Both the position numbers and the translations under genes were made by a program. From Prostheceraeus crozeri (taxonomy: Eukaryota > Platyhelminthes > Polycladida > Euryleptidae), in NCBI GenBank assembly GCA_907163375.1, contig CAJQUW010015404.1, positions 72,001-136,000 on the forward strand: DNA of 64,000 bases, written 5' to 3'. Shown here piece by piece: positions 1 through 8,313 of the stretch. Every line of letters begins with the position of its first letter. Positions within the stretch are counted from its first letter, which is position 1. Below the pieces are notes generated by a model. That model was not told the DNA's origin. It saw only the letters and a list, made by a program, of their open reading frames with translations, and searched no databases.

Positions 1-138
1 AGAAGCCAACCGCGTTTTTGAAGAAATTGCAGATAAAGCAAAGCAGCAATATTCCAATCTTCTTGAGGATATCATTTTCGGTGAGAAGGTGAATGCCTAT
101 GAAGCCAATTCTGAAAGACGATGATTTTTTATACTGAG
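1..138 (+). pseudogene. hAT-like transposase gene, upstream piece
   Basis: A coding stretch (EANRVFEEIADKAKQQ and onward) reads in one frame to about base 120; the frame used across the insertion site starts at 121 and runs into FYTEAI. That frame matches the continuation beyond element A at 23672, which carries the hAT dimerisation signature. So this is the 5' side of one hAT-like gene split by a 23.5-kb insertion. The frame change near 120 and stops farther on show it was already decaying or has decayed since. It could instead be a domesticated hAT-like gene. The rest of the gene lies left of the window. Confidence 0.6.
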
Positions 139-144
139 GCCATT
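139..144. repeat. Target site duplication of Polinton A, left copy (GCCATT)
   Basis: GCCATT directly precedes the element's first bases AGTAGTAAG and recurs at 23666-23671 directly after its last bases CTTACTACT. A 6-bp duplication is the known Polinton integration footprint. Confidence 0.95.
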
Positions 145-888
145 AGTAGTAAGCAAGTGACAAGTGACAAACACTCGACCGGCGCCCCCCCCTCTGGAAC
201 GGTAGAGTGTCGTGGTCGGCCGCCGTGGTGCTTCGTGTCTGAGTCCCCCCCCCCTCTGGAACGACAGAGGTTGTGGTCTGTCGTGGTGTGCCGTCCAGGT
301 GGGTTTACGTTCACAACATGTTCGCTGACTCCCCCCCCTCGAAAACGACAGAGTGTGAGACTCGGGTGAGTTGGTCCGACCGCCTGGTTGACGTGGGCGA
401 CCGTCCAGGTTGACGTGGGCGACCGTCTAGGTTGACGTGGGCGACCGTCTAGGTTGACGTGGGCGACCGTCTAGGTTGACGTGGGCGACCGTCTAGGTTG
501 TCGTGGATGGTGAAATGGCTGCCAGATTCGGATTCAGCGTAAAATTCTGCATCGGTAGGGTGAGTTTCAAGGCAATCGACGAGAAAAAAATTTTTCTTCA
601 AAATTTTAACAGAGTTAGAATTTGGGACGTTTTGGTGTGTAGCGCCCAAACGAAGCATCGGATGAGAAAACGGAGGCCAGATTCGGATTCAGCGTGAAAT
701 TCTGCATCGGTAGGGTGAGTTTCAAGTCAATCGGAGAGAAAAATTTTCGCTGACGTCCCCCCCCCTCTGGACAGCTTGCTTCGATTTTGGCTTCCAGTGG
801 ACGGATTTTGTCGTGCGATAGCTCGTTTGAAAGCTAAGAGTGAGACAAATTCAGTAAAAGAATCGGCTTGTTCCTATCTGTCTTCGTT
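145..888 (+). repeat. Left terminal inverted repeat of Polinton A
   Basis: The sequence from AGTAGTAAGCAAGTGAC to about 888 is repeated in reverse complement at 22970-23665. Differences are a few substitutions, homopolymer C/G length changes and two extra copies of a 22-bp minisatellite on this side. It holds several runs of seven or more C. Bases 889-1020 hold a diverged second copy of part of this repeat (compare 600-690) and no gene. Confidence 0.95.
387..496 (+). repeat. 22-bp minisatellite, five units, in left TIR
   Basis: Unit GTTGACGTGGGCGACCGTCTAG occurs five times head to tail, the first with a C/T variant. The right TIR carries three units. Confidence 0.95.
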
Positions 889-1030
889 TAGATGTGAGAC
901 GCCATTTAAGATTTTGGGAGATAGTCGAAAAACGACAGAGTTAGAATTTTGGACGTTTTGGGCTCCAGCGTTAGAACGAAGCATTGGATGGGAAAACGGA
1001 GGCCAGATTTGGAATCAGCTTGATGTTATT

Positions 1031-1080
1031 GTCCAATGAGGATCATCATCCAATGAGAATCAAGCATTTCTTTATAAATA
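1031..1080 (+). promoter_or_regulatory. ORF1 promoter: two CCAAT boxes and TATA box
   Basis: CCAAT at 1033-1037 and 1050-1054 is followed by TTTATAAATA at 1071-1080, about 100 bases before the first ATG at 1183. The same arrangement is kept, reversed, in element B near 52225-52270. The stretch 1081-1182 is leader with a CT-rich run. Confidence 0.7.
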
Positions 1081-1182
1081 GCGAGCCTTCCACAGTGAGA
1101 ATCATTCCATCGTTGAATCACACGAGTGACGGACGCACATTTTCTCTCTCTCTCTAGTTCCCTGTTCTATTATCCAACTAAA

Positions 1183-1958
1183 ATGGTAAGTCGCTACTTC
1201 CCTCCCTCTCCTCCCTTGAACGTAAACTTAATACAATCTTTTTTCATTTTCAGGCATCTACTCCATCTGCTGCACTAGTAGGACAAAATGGCGGTCAGAA
1301 TCTAAAAGGTTCGCTACGGTCAGATCATCTACAACTGAGACCAGTGGAAGAAACAACCAAGGTACATAATCCTACACCGCTACAGCGTAAATTTAAACAA
1401 GCCTTGCGTTATGATGATCATAGCGTAGTACTCCAAACGGGAATGCTCCCTTCCACGGATGTCAAGATAATGCACAATCAGTATGGGGACTACATACTGA
1501 TCCCCGTGAGTCCGTACATTCGCCACCAACTTGATATTATTGAGGAGTACGTGACATTAAATATGAACATTCCTACTCCTCTTGCTCAAGAGTGGAAGGC
1601 GAGAGATGACAAGGATACTCCCTATAGAAAGATTTGGGATGGTAATCACATTTGCCTACCGGTATCACATTGGTGTACTTACTATAAGAAGGATGGAGAT
1701 CATTCAATACCCATCAGATGTGATGAGCTCGGAGAAGGTACTTGGGATATCCTTTTCAAAGTGAATGGGCTATATTATGGTCGACACAAGGATAATAAAA
1801 TAGCCTCTCTTTCCATGCATATGGAATCCATCCTATATATTCCGAAACCACCCAACGTGGACGACATAATTGATCAAATCCTTAACAGCAGTGGTACGAA
1901 GCGCAAGTCGGAGAAGAATGCTACATCAAAACGCAAATCAAAGAAGGAGAATTGCTAG
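1183..1958 (+). CDS. Polinton ORF1, unknown protein with an AUG-only first exon
   Basis: I do not recognise the family. The ATG at 1183-1185 is followed at once by GTAAGT, and CAG at 1251-1253 precedes GCATCTACT, so the first coding exon appears to be the start codon alone. From 1254 the frame is open to the stop at 1956-1958 and gives about 235 residues. The middle is rich in aromatic residues and Cys/His (ICLPVSHWCTYYKK, ILYIPKPPNVDDI). The tail is lysine-rich (KRKSEKN, SKRKSKKE), likely a nuclear localisation signal. It is the first gene inside the left repeat, behind a strong CCAAT/TATA promoter. The counterpart in element B is 51352-52126. Confidence 0.7.
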
Positions 1959-1991
1959 TCCTTTCCTAACTCTACCTATGACAATTCGCTT

Positions 1992-2117
1992 ATGTGCTTT
2001 GAGTGTCGTAGACGTGGTCTTATTAGATACATTTTACTTCTTCGTTGCCATCATATCATTTGTGTATTTTGTCGTGAAAAGCATCGATGTAATTCTTCAT
2101 TTTGTAATATGTTATAG
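1992..2117 (+). CDS. Small RING-like zinc-binding ORF (41 aa) or 3' exon
   Basis: This frame has C-x2-C at its start (MCFECRRR), then RCHHIICVFC, then a terminal CNSSFC. The spacing of Cys and His resembles the core of a RING finger. It is too short to be a full RING domain alone, so it may be a 3' exon joined to ORF1 or a minimal protein. The same 41 codons are open in element B at 51192-51317, which argues for coding. Known RING proteins act as ubiquitin E3 ligases; that role here is inference. Confidence 0.45.
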   Translation: MCFECRRRGLIRYILLLRCHHIICVFCREKHRCNSSFCNML

Positions 2118-2151
2118 AACGTTTCCTTAGATGTGTAAATTTCCGTTTTAG

Positions 2152-2700
2152 GCTTCTAGCATCATTTTTATGGATTGTGAGGGTGAACCTGTACAGGAGC
2201 TCAGTGCTATTGCTATGAACAATTGGACATATCAGATTGTTAGTGTCTATCATCAACATGCCAACTGCGATCCCAATGTTGATCAATGGGCGAGAAAACA
2301 CATTCATGGACTTAATCTGAAATATTTGCAAGACTATGGCTTTTCTTGTGAAAGTGCTCTTCTTATTGACTTTAAACGATGGTTAGCTGCTTTCAATGTT
2401 ATACGCATCTTTTGTAATAATCCTGGTAAGGAGAGGAAAGTATTTCCCAATCTAATCATTGATGATATTTTGCTCCCGCCTTGGGATAGTAGAGTGAATC
2501 AACATTATCATGAAGTCACGAAACGTTTTAAGGATTTGTGTGTTCCTATTTTGTCTGTTCGTTGTAGTAGCTACGTTCATAACCAATGCTTCTTTCCTCC
2601 TTACCTCAACACTGCGAAAGTCCTGTATGGTTATCATTGCTCGCTGTATGATAGTTATCAGCTGTATCTATTTTATCTCTTTCAAACCATTGATTTATAA
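2152..2700 (+). CDS. Putative DEDDh-type 3'-5' exonuclease-like protein
   Basis: The frame is open from a 3' splice site (TTTTAG ending at 2151) and contains an ATG at 2170. The start reads SIIFMDCEGEPVQEL, a hydrophobic strand followed by D-x-E, as in exonuclease motif I. Near the C-terminus HCSLYD fits the H-x4-D motif III of DEDDh nucleases. The middle acidic motif is not clear to me. Length is about 180 residues, usual for the fold. The exon joins in frame to an AUG-only leader exon such as 1183-1185. AATAAA follows at about 2724. Proofreading or nucleotide processing for the element's replication would be plausible. The copy in B is 50612-51157. Confidence 0.45.
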   Translation, partial: ASSIIFMDCEGEPVQELSAIAMNNWTYQIVSVYHQHANCDPNVDQWARKHIHGLNLKYLQDYGFSCESALLIDFKRWLAAFNVIRIFCNNPGKERKVFPNLIIDDILLPPWDSRVNQHYHEVTKRFKDLCVPILSVRCSSYVHNQCFFPPYLNTAKVLYGYHCSLYDSYQLYLFYLFQTIDL

Positions 2701-2784
2701 TGCATGCTTGTTACCGTTATTCAATAAATGTTACTATGAGAAGAGTTGTTGTTTTCATGCAATGGATGGGTTAGTTAAAGGGCG

Positions 2785-3197
2785 ATGATGTCTTTCTCAA
2801 ACGACTGCGGAACATTACGTTTTCATAGGCAAAGTTTAAAAGGAGCTGTTCAAGATTATGTGATAAATTTTCATAAAGATGAGACCGACATCGAAGCAGT
2901 GGTCGATGATGCTAGCACTCTATTTCTAGAGTTAATGAATACATTCTCTGATAGCATTGTCATGGCGCGATTAGTTGCGAAAATTAAGTTTAGTCATTTT
3001 GGAAAGGAAGAGGTGGAAAGTCGCTCTTTCCATTTTGCTTCTTATTCAATGGAAGTGGTAGATCACCCGAAGAATTTTTTAAAAGACATATGATAAAAAT
3101 TGCTGAACGTCTTAACGCATTTAACCATCATGGTAGCAGTCTAGTGATTGAAGCGATTTCAGATATTCACATTCAACTTTCCATAAAGAAAAATTGA
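2785..3197 (+). pseudogene. Unknown Polinton gene, copy of the B gene at 50114-50524
   Basis: I do not recognise it. The start reads MSFSNDCGTLRFHRQSLKG and later parts read FHKDETDIEAVVDDAS and SHFGKEEVESRSFHF. It looks like a compact alpha/beta cytosolic protein of about 136 residues. This copy seems broken, while the B copy looks whole. It sits between the exonuclease-like and membrane RING genes in both elements, so it belongs to the same + strand early cluster. Confidence 0.55.
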
Positions 3198-3199
3198 AA

Positions 3200-3523
3200 A
3201 TGCAGTGGTACTTGATTGTAGCACAACTGGTTTTCGAGCTATGTCTGCTCACTCTCGAAGTATATTCCTTCTGTACATGCGTCTATTATTTAGAAAAGGC
3301 TAGCAAATTCATATCTTCAAAAAGACTTGCTATAGACATCAGTAACGGTGAAACTATGTGTTGCGATGTATGTAAGCGAAAGGATGGAAATGAAAAGCGC
3401 ATCTTCAAGAGATGTAAGCATGCTTTTTGTCAACGCTGTTTCATACGTAATTGCATTCAACTTTGCCAATGTAACCACTGTGACATTGCTCATTTCGAGT
3501 GTCACTTATGTCGCAATAGTTAG
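3200..3523 (+). CDS. Membrane-anchored RING-like protein
   Basis: The protein of about 107 residues begins with a hydrophobic segment (YLIVAQLVFELCLLTLEVYSF) that can serve as a signal anchor or transmembrane helix. The C-terminal half carries C-x2-C (CDVC), CKHAFCQRCF and further Cys/His pairs (CQCNHC, CHLC), the spacing of a RING-type zinc finger. Such layouts are typical of membrane-bound ubiquitin ligases, as seen in several large DNA viruses; function here is inference. I chose the ATG at 3200. The copy in B at 49788-50111 is nearly identical, so the reading frame is kept. Confidence 0.6.
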   Translation: MQWYLIVAQLVFELCLLTLEVYSFCTCVYYLEKASKFISSKRLAIDISNGETMCCDVCKRKDGNEKRIFKRCKHAFCQRCFIRNCIQLCQCNHCDIAHFECHLCRNS

Positions 3524-3574
3524 TACCTATGCAAATGTGGTAAAGATAGGTTTTAGCAAAGACTAACACGGAAA

Positions 3575-3931
3575 ATGGCGAAACGTAAAATGACGAAACG
3601 TAAAAGTCAAAAGTTTTCTTCAGCCATTCAAGCTCTCCGACGAATGAAAGCAAATCAGCGATACAATGCTATACGACATGCTAACGATAAATTCATTTGT
3701 GAAATTATTTCTCATGTGAGGAAGTTGAGGACGAAGAAATTAGCGCCAAAACAACGAAAGTTACTTAAGCGATATGCTACGAAATTGCGTTTCATCTCCA
3801 ATCCTAAAGTCGCCCTTCAAAGAAAGAGGGAAACTCTAACACAAAAGGGCGGTTTCCTTTCAGCAATACTTCCAATGATAGCTCCTGCCGTGGGCAACCT
3901 ATTGGGAAATATCTTTGGCTCTAAGCGTTAA
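3575..3931 (+). CDS. Basic peptide with pX/Mu-like hydrophobic tail
   Basis: The protein has 118 residues. The N-terminal two thirds are Arg/Lys-rich and helical; the tail reads GGFLSAILPMIAPAVGNLLG. That glycine pair plus amphipathic hydrophobic stretch resembles the C-terminus of adenovirus core peptide pX (Mu), which ends in GGFLPALIPLIAAAIG-like sequence. A virion DNA-condensing or membrane-active role is inferred. Its end overlaps the open frame of the ATPase gene. The B copy is 49386-49736. Alternative: an unrelated PVI-like peptide. Confidence 0.6.
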   Translation: MAKRKMTKRKSQKFSSAIQALRRMKANQRYNAIRHANDKFICEIISHVRKLRTKKLAPKQRKLLKRYATKLRFISNPKVALQRKRETLTQKGGFLSAILPMIAPAVGNLLGNIFGSKR

Positions 3932-3962
3932 TTATGCAAATGTTGAGTCTCAAAGTAATAAA

Positions 3963-4580
3963 ATGGATTTCAGACTTCAATGTGATAAAGTTCTGACTGT
4001 ATCAGGTCCATCTCATGCAGGTAAAACTGTTTTCACGCTGAATTTATTGGATAAAAGAAGGGAGTTGTTTAAGGAACCTATCAATCGAGTGATTTGGTGT
4101 TATGTTATTTATCAACCGTCGCTGTTTCAGGAATTGCAAAGTCGCAACTTTATTCGACATGAAGGAATTATTCCAGTGGATAAACTTCAGTCTAATGATG
4201 TTGTTGTATTGGATGATTTATTAAAAGAAAGTAAGAATTCAAAAGATGTTACAGATATGTTCACTCGCGCAGCACACCATAAAAGGTGTTTTATCATCTA
4301 TATTACACAAAATTTGTTTCCTTATGGAAAAGAAGCTCGTACACGAAACCTGAATGCACACTATTATGCTATTTTCAAGAATCCGCGAGATAAAAGTCAA
4401 TTTGAAATTTTAGCGCGACAAGTTGCACCCAGAGGATCAAAAGCCTTAATTGAAATTTTTCAAGCAGCTACTGAAAAACCATACGGTTACTTATTCATTG
4501 ACTTTACGCAAGAGTGTCCGGAAGAATTTAGATTTCGAAGTGATATTTTGAAAACTCCCATGATTATCTACAAACTATGA
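3963..4580 (+). CDS. FtsK/HerA-type genome packaging ATPase
   Basis: Walker A is GPSHAGKT about residue 15-22 from the ATG at 3963, and Walker B is VVVLDDLL. A later polar motif (FIIYITQNLF) ends with the Gln-Asn typical of sensor residues in this family. At about 205 residues it matches the Polinton and virophage packaging ATPases, which pump DNA into capsids. The frame is open upstream to 3915, overlapping the previous gene, but no ATG lies there. The gene ends in ATGA shared with the next gene. The B copy is 48737-49354. Confidence 0.9.
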   Translation: MDFRLQCDKVLTVSGPSHAGKTVFTLNLLDKRRELFKEPINRVIWCYVIYQPSLFQELQSRNFIRHEGIIPVDKLQSNDVVVLDDLLKESKNSKDVTDMFTRAAHHKRCFIIYITQNLFPYGKEARTRNLNAHYYAIFKNPRDKSQFEILARQVAPRGSKALIEIFQAATEKPYGYLFIDFTQECPEEFRFRSDILKTPMIIYKL

Positions 4581-5269
4581 GTTCTTATTCTCGCATGATT
4601 GTTATTCCTCAGGATGAATATGTACAATTGACTGCCATGCAGCAAGTAAAGCAACCTCTTGCAAATCAAATGTATAGGAAAGAAATAGATTATCAGTAAA
4701 ATGTTCACATCAAAGATCCACATCGTGCTGTATTATTACAATCGGAAACTGTTGAGCAATTGAAAAACTTGAAGAATAAGATGCGTGACTCTGTATCGAC
4801 TGCTACACCTTTAGCATCTCGCGCACATGCCATATCTCTTTTCAACAGTATTGAACCCCATCTCAATGTAAATGATAGAGGAGAAATCATTACAGATGAA
4901 AATAAAGTGATTGATGCTTCACGTTATGAAGACTTGATTCAGTATGCGACACGTAGAAAGCGCCGTCAGGGCTATGTTCCACCTGGTTGGTAATACTTTC
5001 TTAAACTATTGAAAAAGCATAATGTGCCAAAATTTGCTTTAAATAATGAGACATTGAAAGAACTTGATTCAACAGTGGCTACTACTCCAATGCTTCAGGC
5101 GGTGAAAATGCCAACAAATTGGTTTAAGGCGTCACCTGCTACATCCCCTCCCACACTCACTAAGCAAACAAGAGGAAGAACTCGACGTAGATCTACATCG
5201 CCACTAAAACTGGTAAAAGGAAAACGTAAAACAGCTCCTCCTAGGAAATACATGTTCTCAGACTATTAA
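4577..5269 (+). pseudogene. Unknown Polinton gene after the ATPase
   Basis: The start codon overlaps the ATPase stop (ATGA), which points to coupled genes. Readable parts include MIVIPQDEYVQL, SVSTATPLASRAHAISLF and GYVPPGW, and the tail is Arg/Lys-rich with TSPLKLVKGKRK. About 230 residues in total. The order (central helical part, then a basic tail) would suit a DNA-binding virion protein, but I do not recognise the family. This copy is broken, with a couple of breaks; B carries a more open copy at 48038-48740. Confidence 0.6.
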
Positions 5270-5270
5270 C

Positions 5271-5486
5271 ATGAAGCAGATGTGTTGCTTGCCATGTAAT
5301 GAGCCGCCAGAGGTGAATGTCGTTGTCACTTGCACTTGCTGCGCCAGCTCTCATAATGAAACCCCTAAGCAATGTGAACACGATCGCAAAACCGCTAAAG
5401 CTAAATGCTGCAGTTGTTGTAAATGTAGAAAGGCAAGAAAACAAAAAGATGAGAAGGAGAAAAAAGAGTCAGTCGTCATCGACTGA
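5271..5486 (+). CDS. Cysteine-rich small protein
   Basis: The protein has 71 residues with 12 cysteines in clusters (CCLPC, CTCC, CCSCCKC) and a charged tail (RKQKDEKEKKE). It probably binds metal. It begins two bases after the previous stop and overlaps the open N-terminal frame of the integrase in another frame. The B copy at 47821-48036 differs at about two residues, so this frame may be the one under selection in the overlap. No family recognised. Confidence 0.5.
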   Translation: MKQMCCLPCNEPPEVNVVVTCTCCASSHNETPKQCEHDRKTAKAKCCSCCKCRKARKQKDEKEKKESVVID

Positions 5487-6536
5487 ACGTTTGAAGTCAA
5501 TCTATTATGATGTAAAGCATCCGGCAGGATTTGCATCTATCAAGAAATTATCAAAAGCGAGTGGTCTTCCACAATCACAAGTGAAACGATGGTTAAAGGG
5601 TCAGGCTACCTATACACTCCACAAACAAGCGAAAAAGAAGTACCGCACCCTCCATTATATTGTTCATGACATCGATGAACAGTGACAAGCAGATTTGTGC
5701 GATGTTGCCTCCATTTCAAAACATAACTCGGGCAATAATTTTATTTTAACCGTCATTGATATTTTCTCGCGTTATGCGTGGGCTCAACCTTTAAAAACTA
5801 AAGAAGGGAAAGGAGTAGCAAAAGCATTCCAAACAATTTTTCGAGAAGGTCGCATTCCAAAAAGAATTCAGAGTGATCAAGGAAAAGAGTTTGAAAATCA
5901 GCATGTGACAAGATTATTTGAGAGGCATGACATTGAGTTGTTTAGTGTAAAGAGCGCTTATAAAGCTGCACTCGTTGAACGTTTTAATCGCACATTAAAA
6001 ATCTCTTGTGGCGACATTTTACTGCCAACTTGACACAAAATTGGACAAAGGTTCTACAAGATACACTCCATGCCTACAATCACTCTATCCATCGTTCTAT
6101 TGGACTCAGACCAGTAGATGTAAATGCTGACAATGTAGATAAAGTGCGCGAATCATTCCAACGTAAACGCACTCATGTGAAAAGTGATGTGAAAATTGGC
6201 GATAAAGTTCGTATCTCAAAAGTGAAAAGTGTTTTTGCTAAAGGGTACCTTCCGAATTGGACAGAGGAGGTATTTACAGTATCAAGGATTAATCAAAAAG
6301 ACTCTCCGACCACCTACAAGTTGAAAGATTACGATAATGAAGAAATTGAGGGTAGCTTTTACCACGATGAGATTGAGGTAGTCACTGAAAGTGAAACATA
6401 TTTGGTAGAGAAAATCATTCGATGTAAAAAACGGCAAGGTGAAGAATGGTGTCTTGTTAAATGGACTGGTTATCCTTCAAGTATGAACTCTTGGATGCGT
6501 CGTGCCGACATCTTTCATCTAAGTGATCGACAGTGA
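5317..6536 (+). pseudogene. INT: Polinton integrase (DDE, chromodomain)
   Basis: The N-terminal part has a helix-turn-helix-like segment (FASIKKLSKASGLPQSQVKR). The retroviral-integrase catalytic core follows with ADLCDVAS (first Asp), QSDQGKEFENQ (second Asp) and LVERFNRTLK (Glu). The C-terminus at about 6396-6530 is a chromodomain (YLVEKIIRCKK, WCLVKWTGYP, SWMRRADI). Integrases of this type make the 6-bp staggered insertion seen at element A. A start at 5449 (MRRRKKSQSS) would shorten the overlap with the Cys-rich gene. This copy is broken, with a few breaks. B counterpart: about 46790-47990. Confidence 0.9.
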
Positions 6537-6577
6537 TTCATGCAAAGTTGTAACTAACAATGTTTAGGGTTTGAGCT

Positions 6578-7033
6578 ATGAATCCAACTGCCTCATTTTA
6601 TTCACGACCCTCCTATGTAAGTGGCGGAGGACAAATTTACATCGGTGCTCGCCGCCAACGTGGAGGTAGCATACTTGGTGCACTGAAATCTGTTGTAGCA
6701 CCTCTCATATCCAATGTCGGTAGATCTTTAAAACGAAATGTTTTAAGTAATGCCGTTGGCTTTGCTGGTGATGTTGCTAGTGATCTTTCCAGAGGTAGAA
6801 GTTTTAAGAGCAGTTTGTTGAATCGTGGGAAGGAACGCGGTTTAAAAACATTGAAGCAGACCATTGCTGGTGTTACTCAAGGAAAGAAATCACCTAAACG
6901 AATGAATAAAGGAAGGAGGAAACATCGCGGAGCTGGTAAGGTGCGATCTTCAGTCAAAAGGCATTCACGCAAACGTCGCAGAGGCTCTAATCATTCATCA
7001 GGCGCTAAACGACGACGCTGCTATAACTTCTAA
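6578..7033 (+). CDS. Basic glycine-rich virion core-like protein
   Basis: The protein has 151 residues. It starts MNPTASFYSRPSYVSGGGQ, continues with GGSILGALKSVVAPLI (amphipathic) and ends in a very Arg/Lys-rich tail (KRRRGSNHSSGAKRRRC). The layout resembles adenovirus minor core or PVI-like proteins: a membrane-active segment plus a DNA-binding tail. It stands immediately before the major capsid gene, two bases apart, as morphogenesis genes do. The B copy is 46274-46729 and nearly identical. Exact family uncertain. Confidence 0.6.
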   Translation: MNPTASFYSRPSYVSGGGQIYIGARRQRGGSILGALKSVVAPLISNVGRSLKRNVLSNAVGFAGDVASDLSRGRSFKSSLLNRGKERGLKTLKQTIAGVTQGKKSPKRMNKGRRKHRGAGKVRSSVKRHSRKRRRGSNHSSGAKRRRCYNF

Positions 7034-7035
7034 TC

Positions 7036-8313
7036 ATGGAGTGTAAAACTTCCGGTTTTTGTTTGTTCGATCAACAAGCCATACAGACAGATATTCTTAG
7101 TTCAAGTATTGTAGATTATCATCCTCGAACAGCTGAGAATGCTGGCCCCATTGAATTTGTTATTCCTGGTGGTAGTGATGACTACATAGATTTGAGTTAT
7201 GCGATGCTTGATTTGAGGTTTAGAATTCAGCAAGCAGATGGAACTGCTATTGACGATGCACATAAAGTTGGACTGAACAATTTACCATTGACTACATTAC
7301 TTCGTGATGTTTCTCTAACGATTGGAGAGCAGCAGGTGGAAGGTGGTCAAAGCGATTATCCCTATAAATCATATTTCAATCATGTATCACAGTTTCATCC
7401 AGCAGCACAAAAAAGTCATATGGAAGCCATGGGATGGTACAGAGATGAAGCAGGAAAATTTGATGTTGAAACAAACAGTGGCTTTGTAAAGCGATCTGCT
7501 ATGATTAAAGATAGTAGAGTATGTCAGCTATATGGTCCGCTGAATTTAGACTTCTTTAGACAGTCAAAGTTTTTACTGTGTAATACCAGCATGCGACTCA
7601 AGCTGACATTGAATAAGCCTGAATTTGCGCTGAATGCATTTGCTAAAGTTGACAATTTTAGAATTCATGTGGAAGATATTGCACTTTACATTCGTCGAGT
7701 AGTACCGAATCCAAGTGTCATTAGAGGGCATGCTGAAGGCCTTAACCGCCAAAATGCCATTTACCCCATTCAGCATACAAAGCTTCTCACCTTTACAATT
7801 CCGAAAGATCAAAAGAGTTTCATGAAAGATGGCCTCTTTCCATCGGAAGCACCGAAGCTCCTCATGGTGGCAATGGTTGAAAATGATGCATTTAATGGTA
7901 ATATAAAGAAGAATCCTTTCAATTTTAAACACAATCAGTTAAGTGAAATTGCTTTACGTGTAAATGGTGTGAGTCATCCTGGTCCACCCTACAAACCAGA
8001 TTTTGCTGCGGATCAATTTATGCGCAGTTATGTTGATTTTATGGATGTCTTTGGCTTTTACAATACGGATGACACCAACGGACTGACTATGAAAGAGTTT
8101 AAGAGTGGATATACTATGTATGCATTTGATTTGACTGCTGACAGCGATATTAGTGCACCCTATCGTCAAGCGAACGTGCCTCATAATATTCGTTTGGATT
8201 TGACGTTCAAAAGAACACTACCTGAGACGATCAATGTATTAATTTATGCAGTCTTCGATTCAAATATTGAAATTACAAAGTATCGTGACGTGATTCTTCA
8301 GTATAATCGTTAA
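7036..8313 (+). CDS. MCP: Double jelly-roll major capsid protein
   Basis: The protein has 425 residues, whole in this copy. The C-terminal jelly-roll shows family features: YVDFMDVFGFYN, GYTMYAFDLTADSD, NIRLDLTFKRTLPETINVLIY and a final FDSNIEI. The N-terminal part has GPIEFVIPGGSDDYIDL and LLRDVSLTIGEQQVE, typical of Polinton capsid proteins related to those of virophages and adintoviruses. It would form the hexon-like trimers of an icosahedral particle. Its stop overlaps the protease start by one base, so the two are tightly linked. The B copy is 44995-46271. Confidence 0.9.
   Translation: MECKTSGFCLFDQQAIQTDILSSSIVDYHPRTAENAGPIEFVIPGGSDDYIDLSYAMLDLRFRIQQADGTAIDDAHKVGLNNLPLTTLLRDVSLTIGEQQVEGGQSDYPYKSYFNHVSQFHPAAQKSHMEAMGWYRDEAGKFDVETNSGFVKRSAMIKDSRVCQLYGPLNLDFFRQSKFLLCNTSMRLKLTLNKPEFALNAFAKVDNFRIHVEDIALYIRRVVPNPSVIRGHAEGLNRQNAIYPIQHTKLLTFTIPKDQKSFMKDGLFPSEAPKLLMVAMVENDAFNGNIKKNPFNFKHNQLSEIALRVNGVSHPGPPYKPDFAADQFMRSYVDFMDVFGFYNTDDTNGLTMKEFKSGYTMYAFDLTADSDISAPYRQANVPHNIRLDLTFKRTLPETINVLIYAVFDSNIEITKYRDVILQYNR

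Noticed and set aside
121-369. ORFs across the TIRs and subterminal repeats (also 449-700, 23199-23504, 33058-33886, 56403-57306)
   Set aside because: They recur only because the repeat units recur and are rich in proline or arginine from G/C runs; no start, domain or conserved frame.
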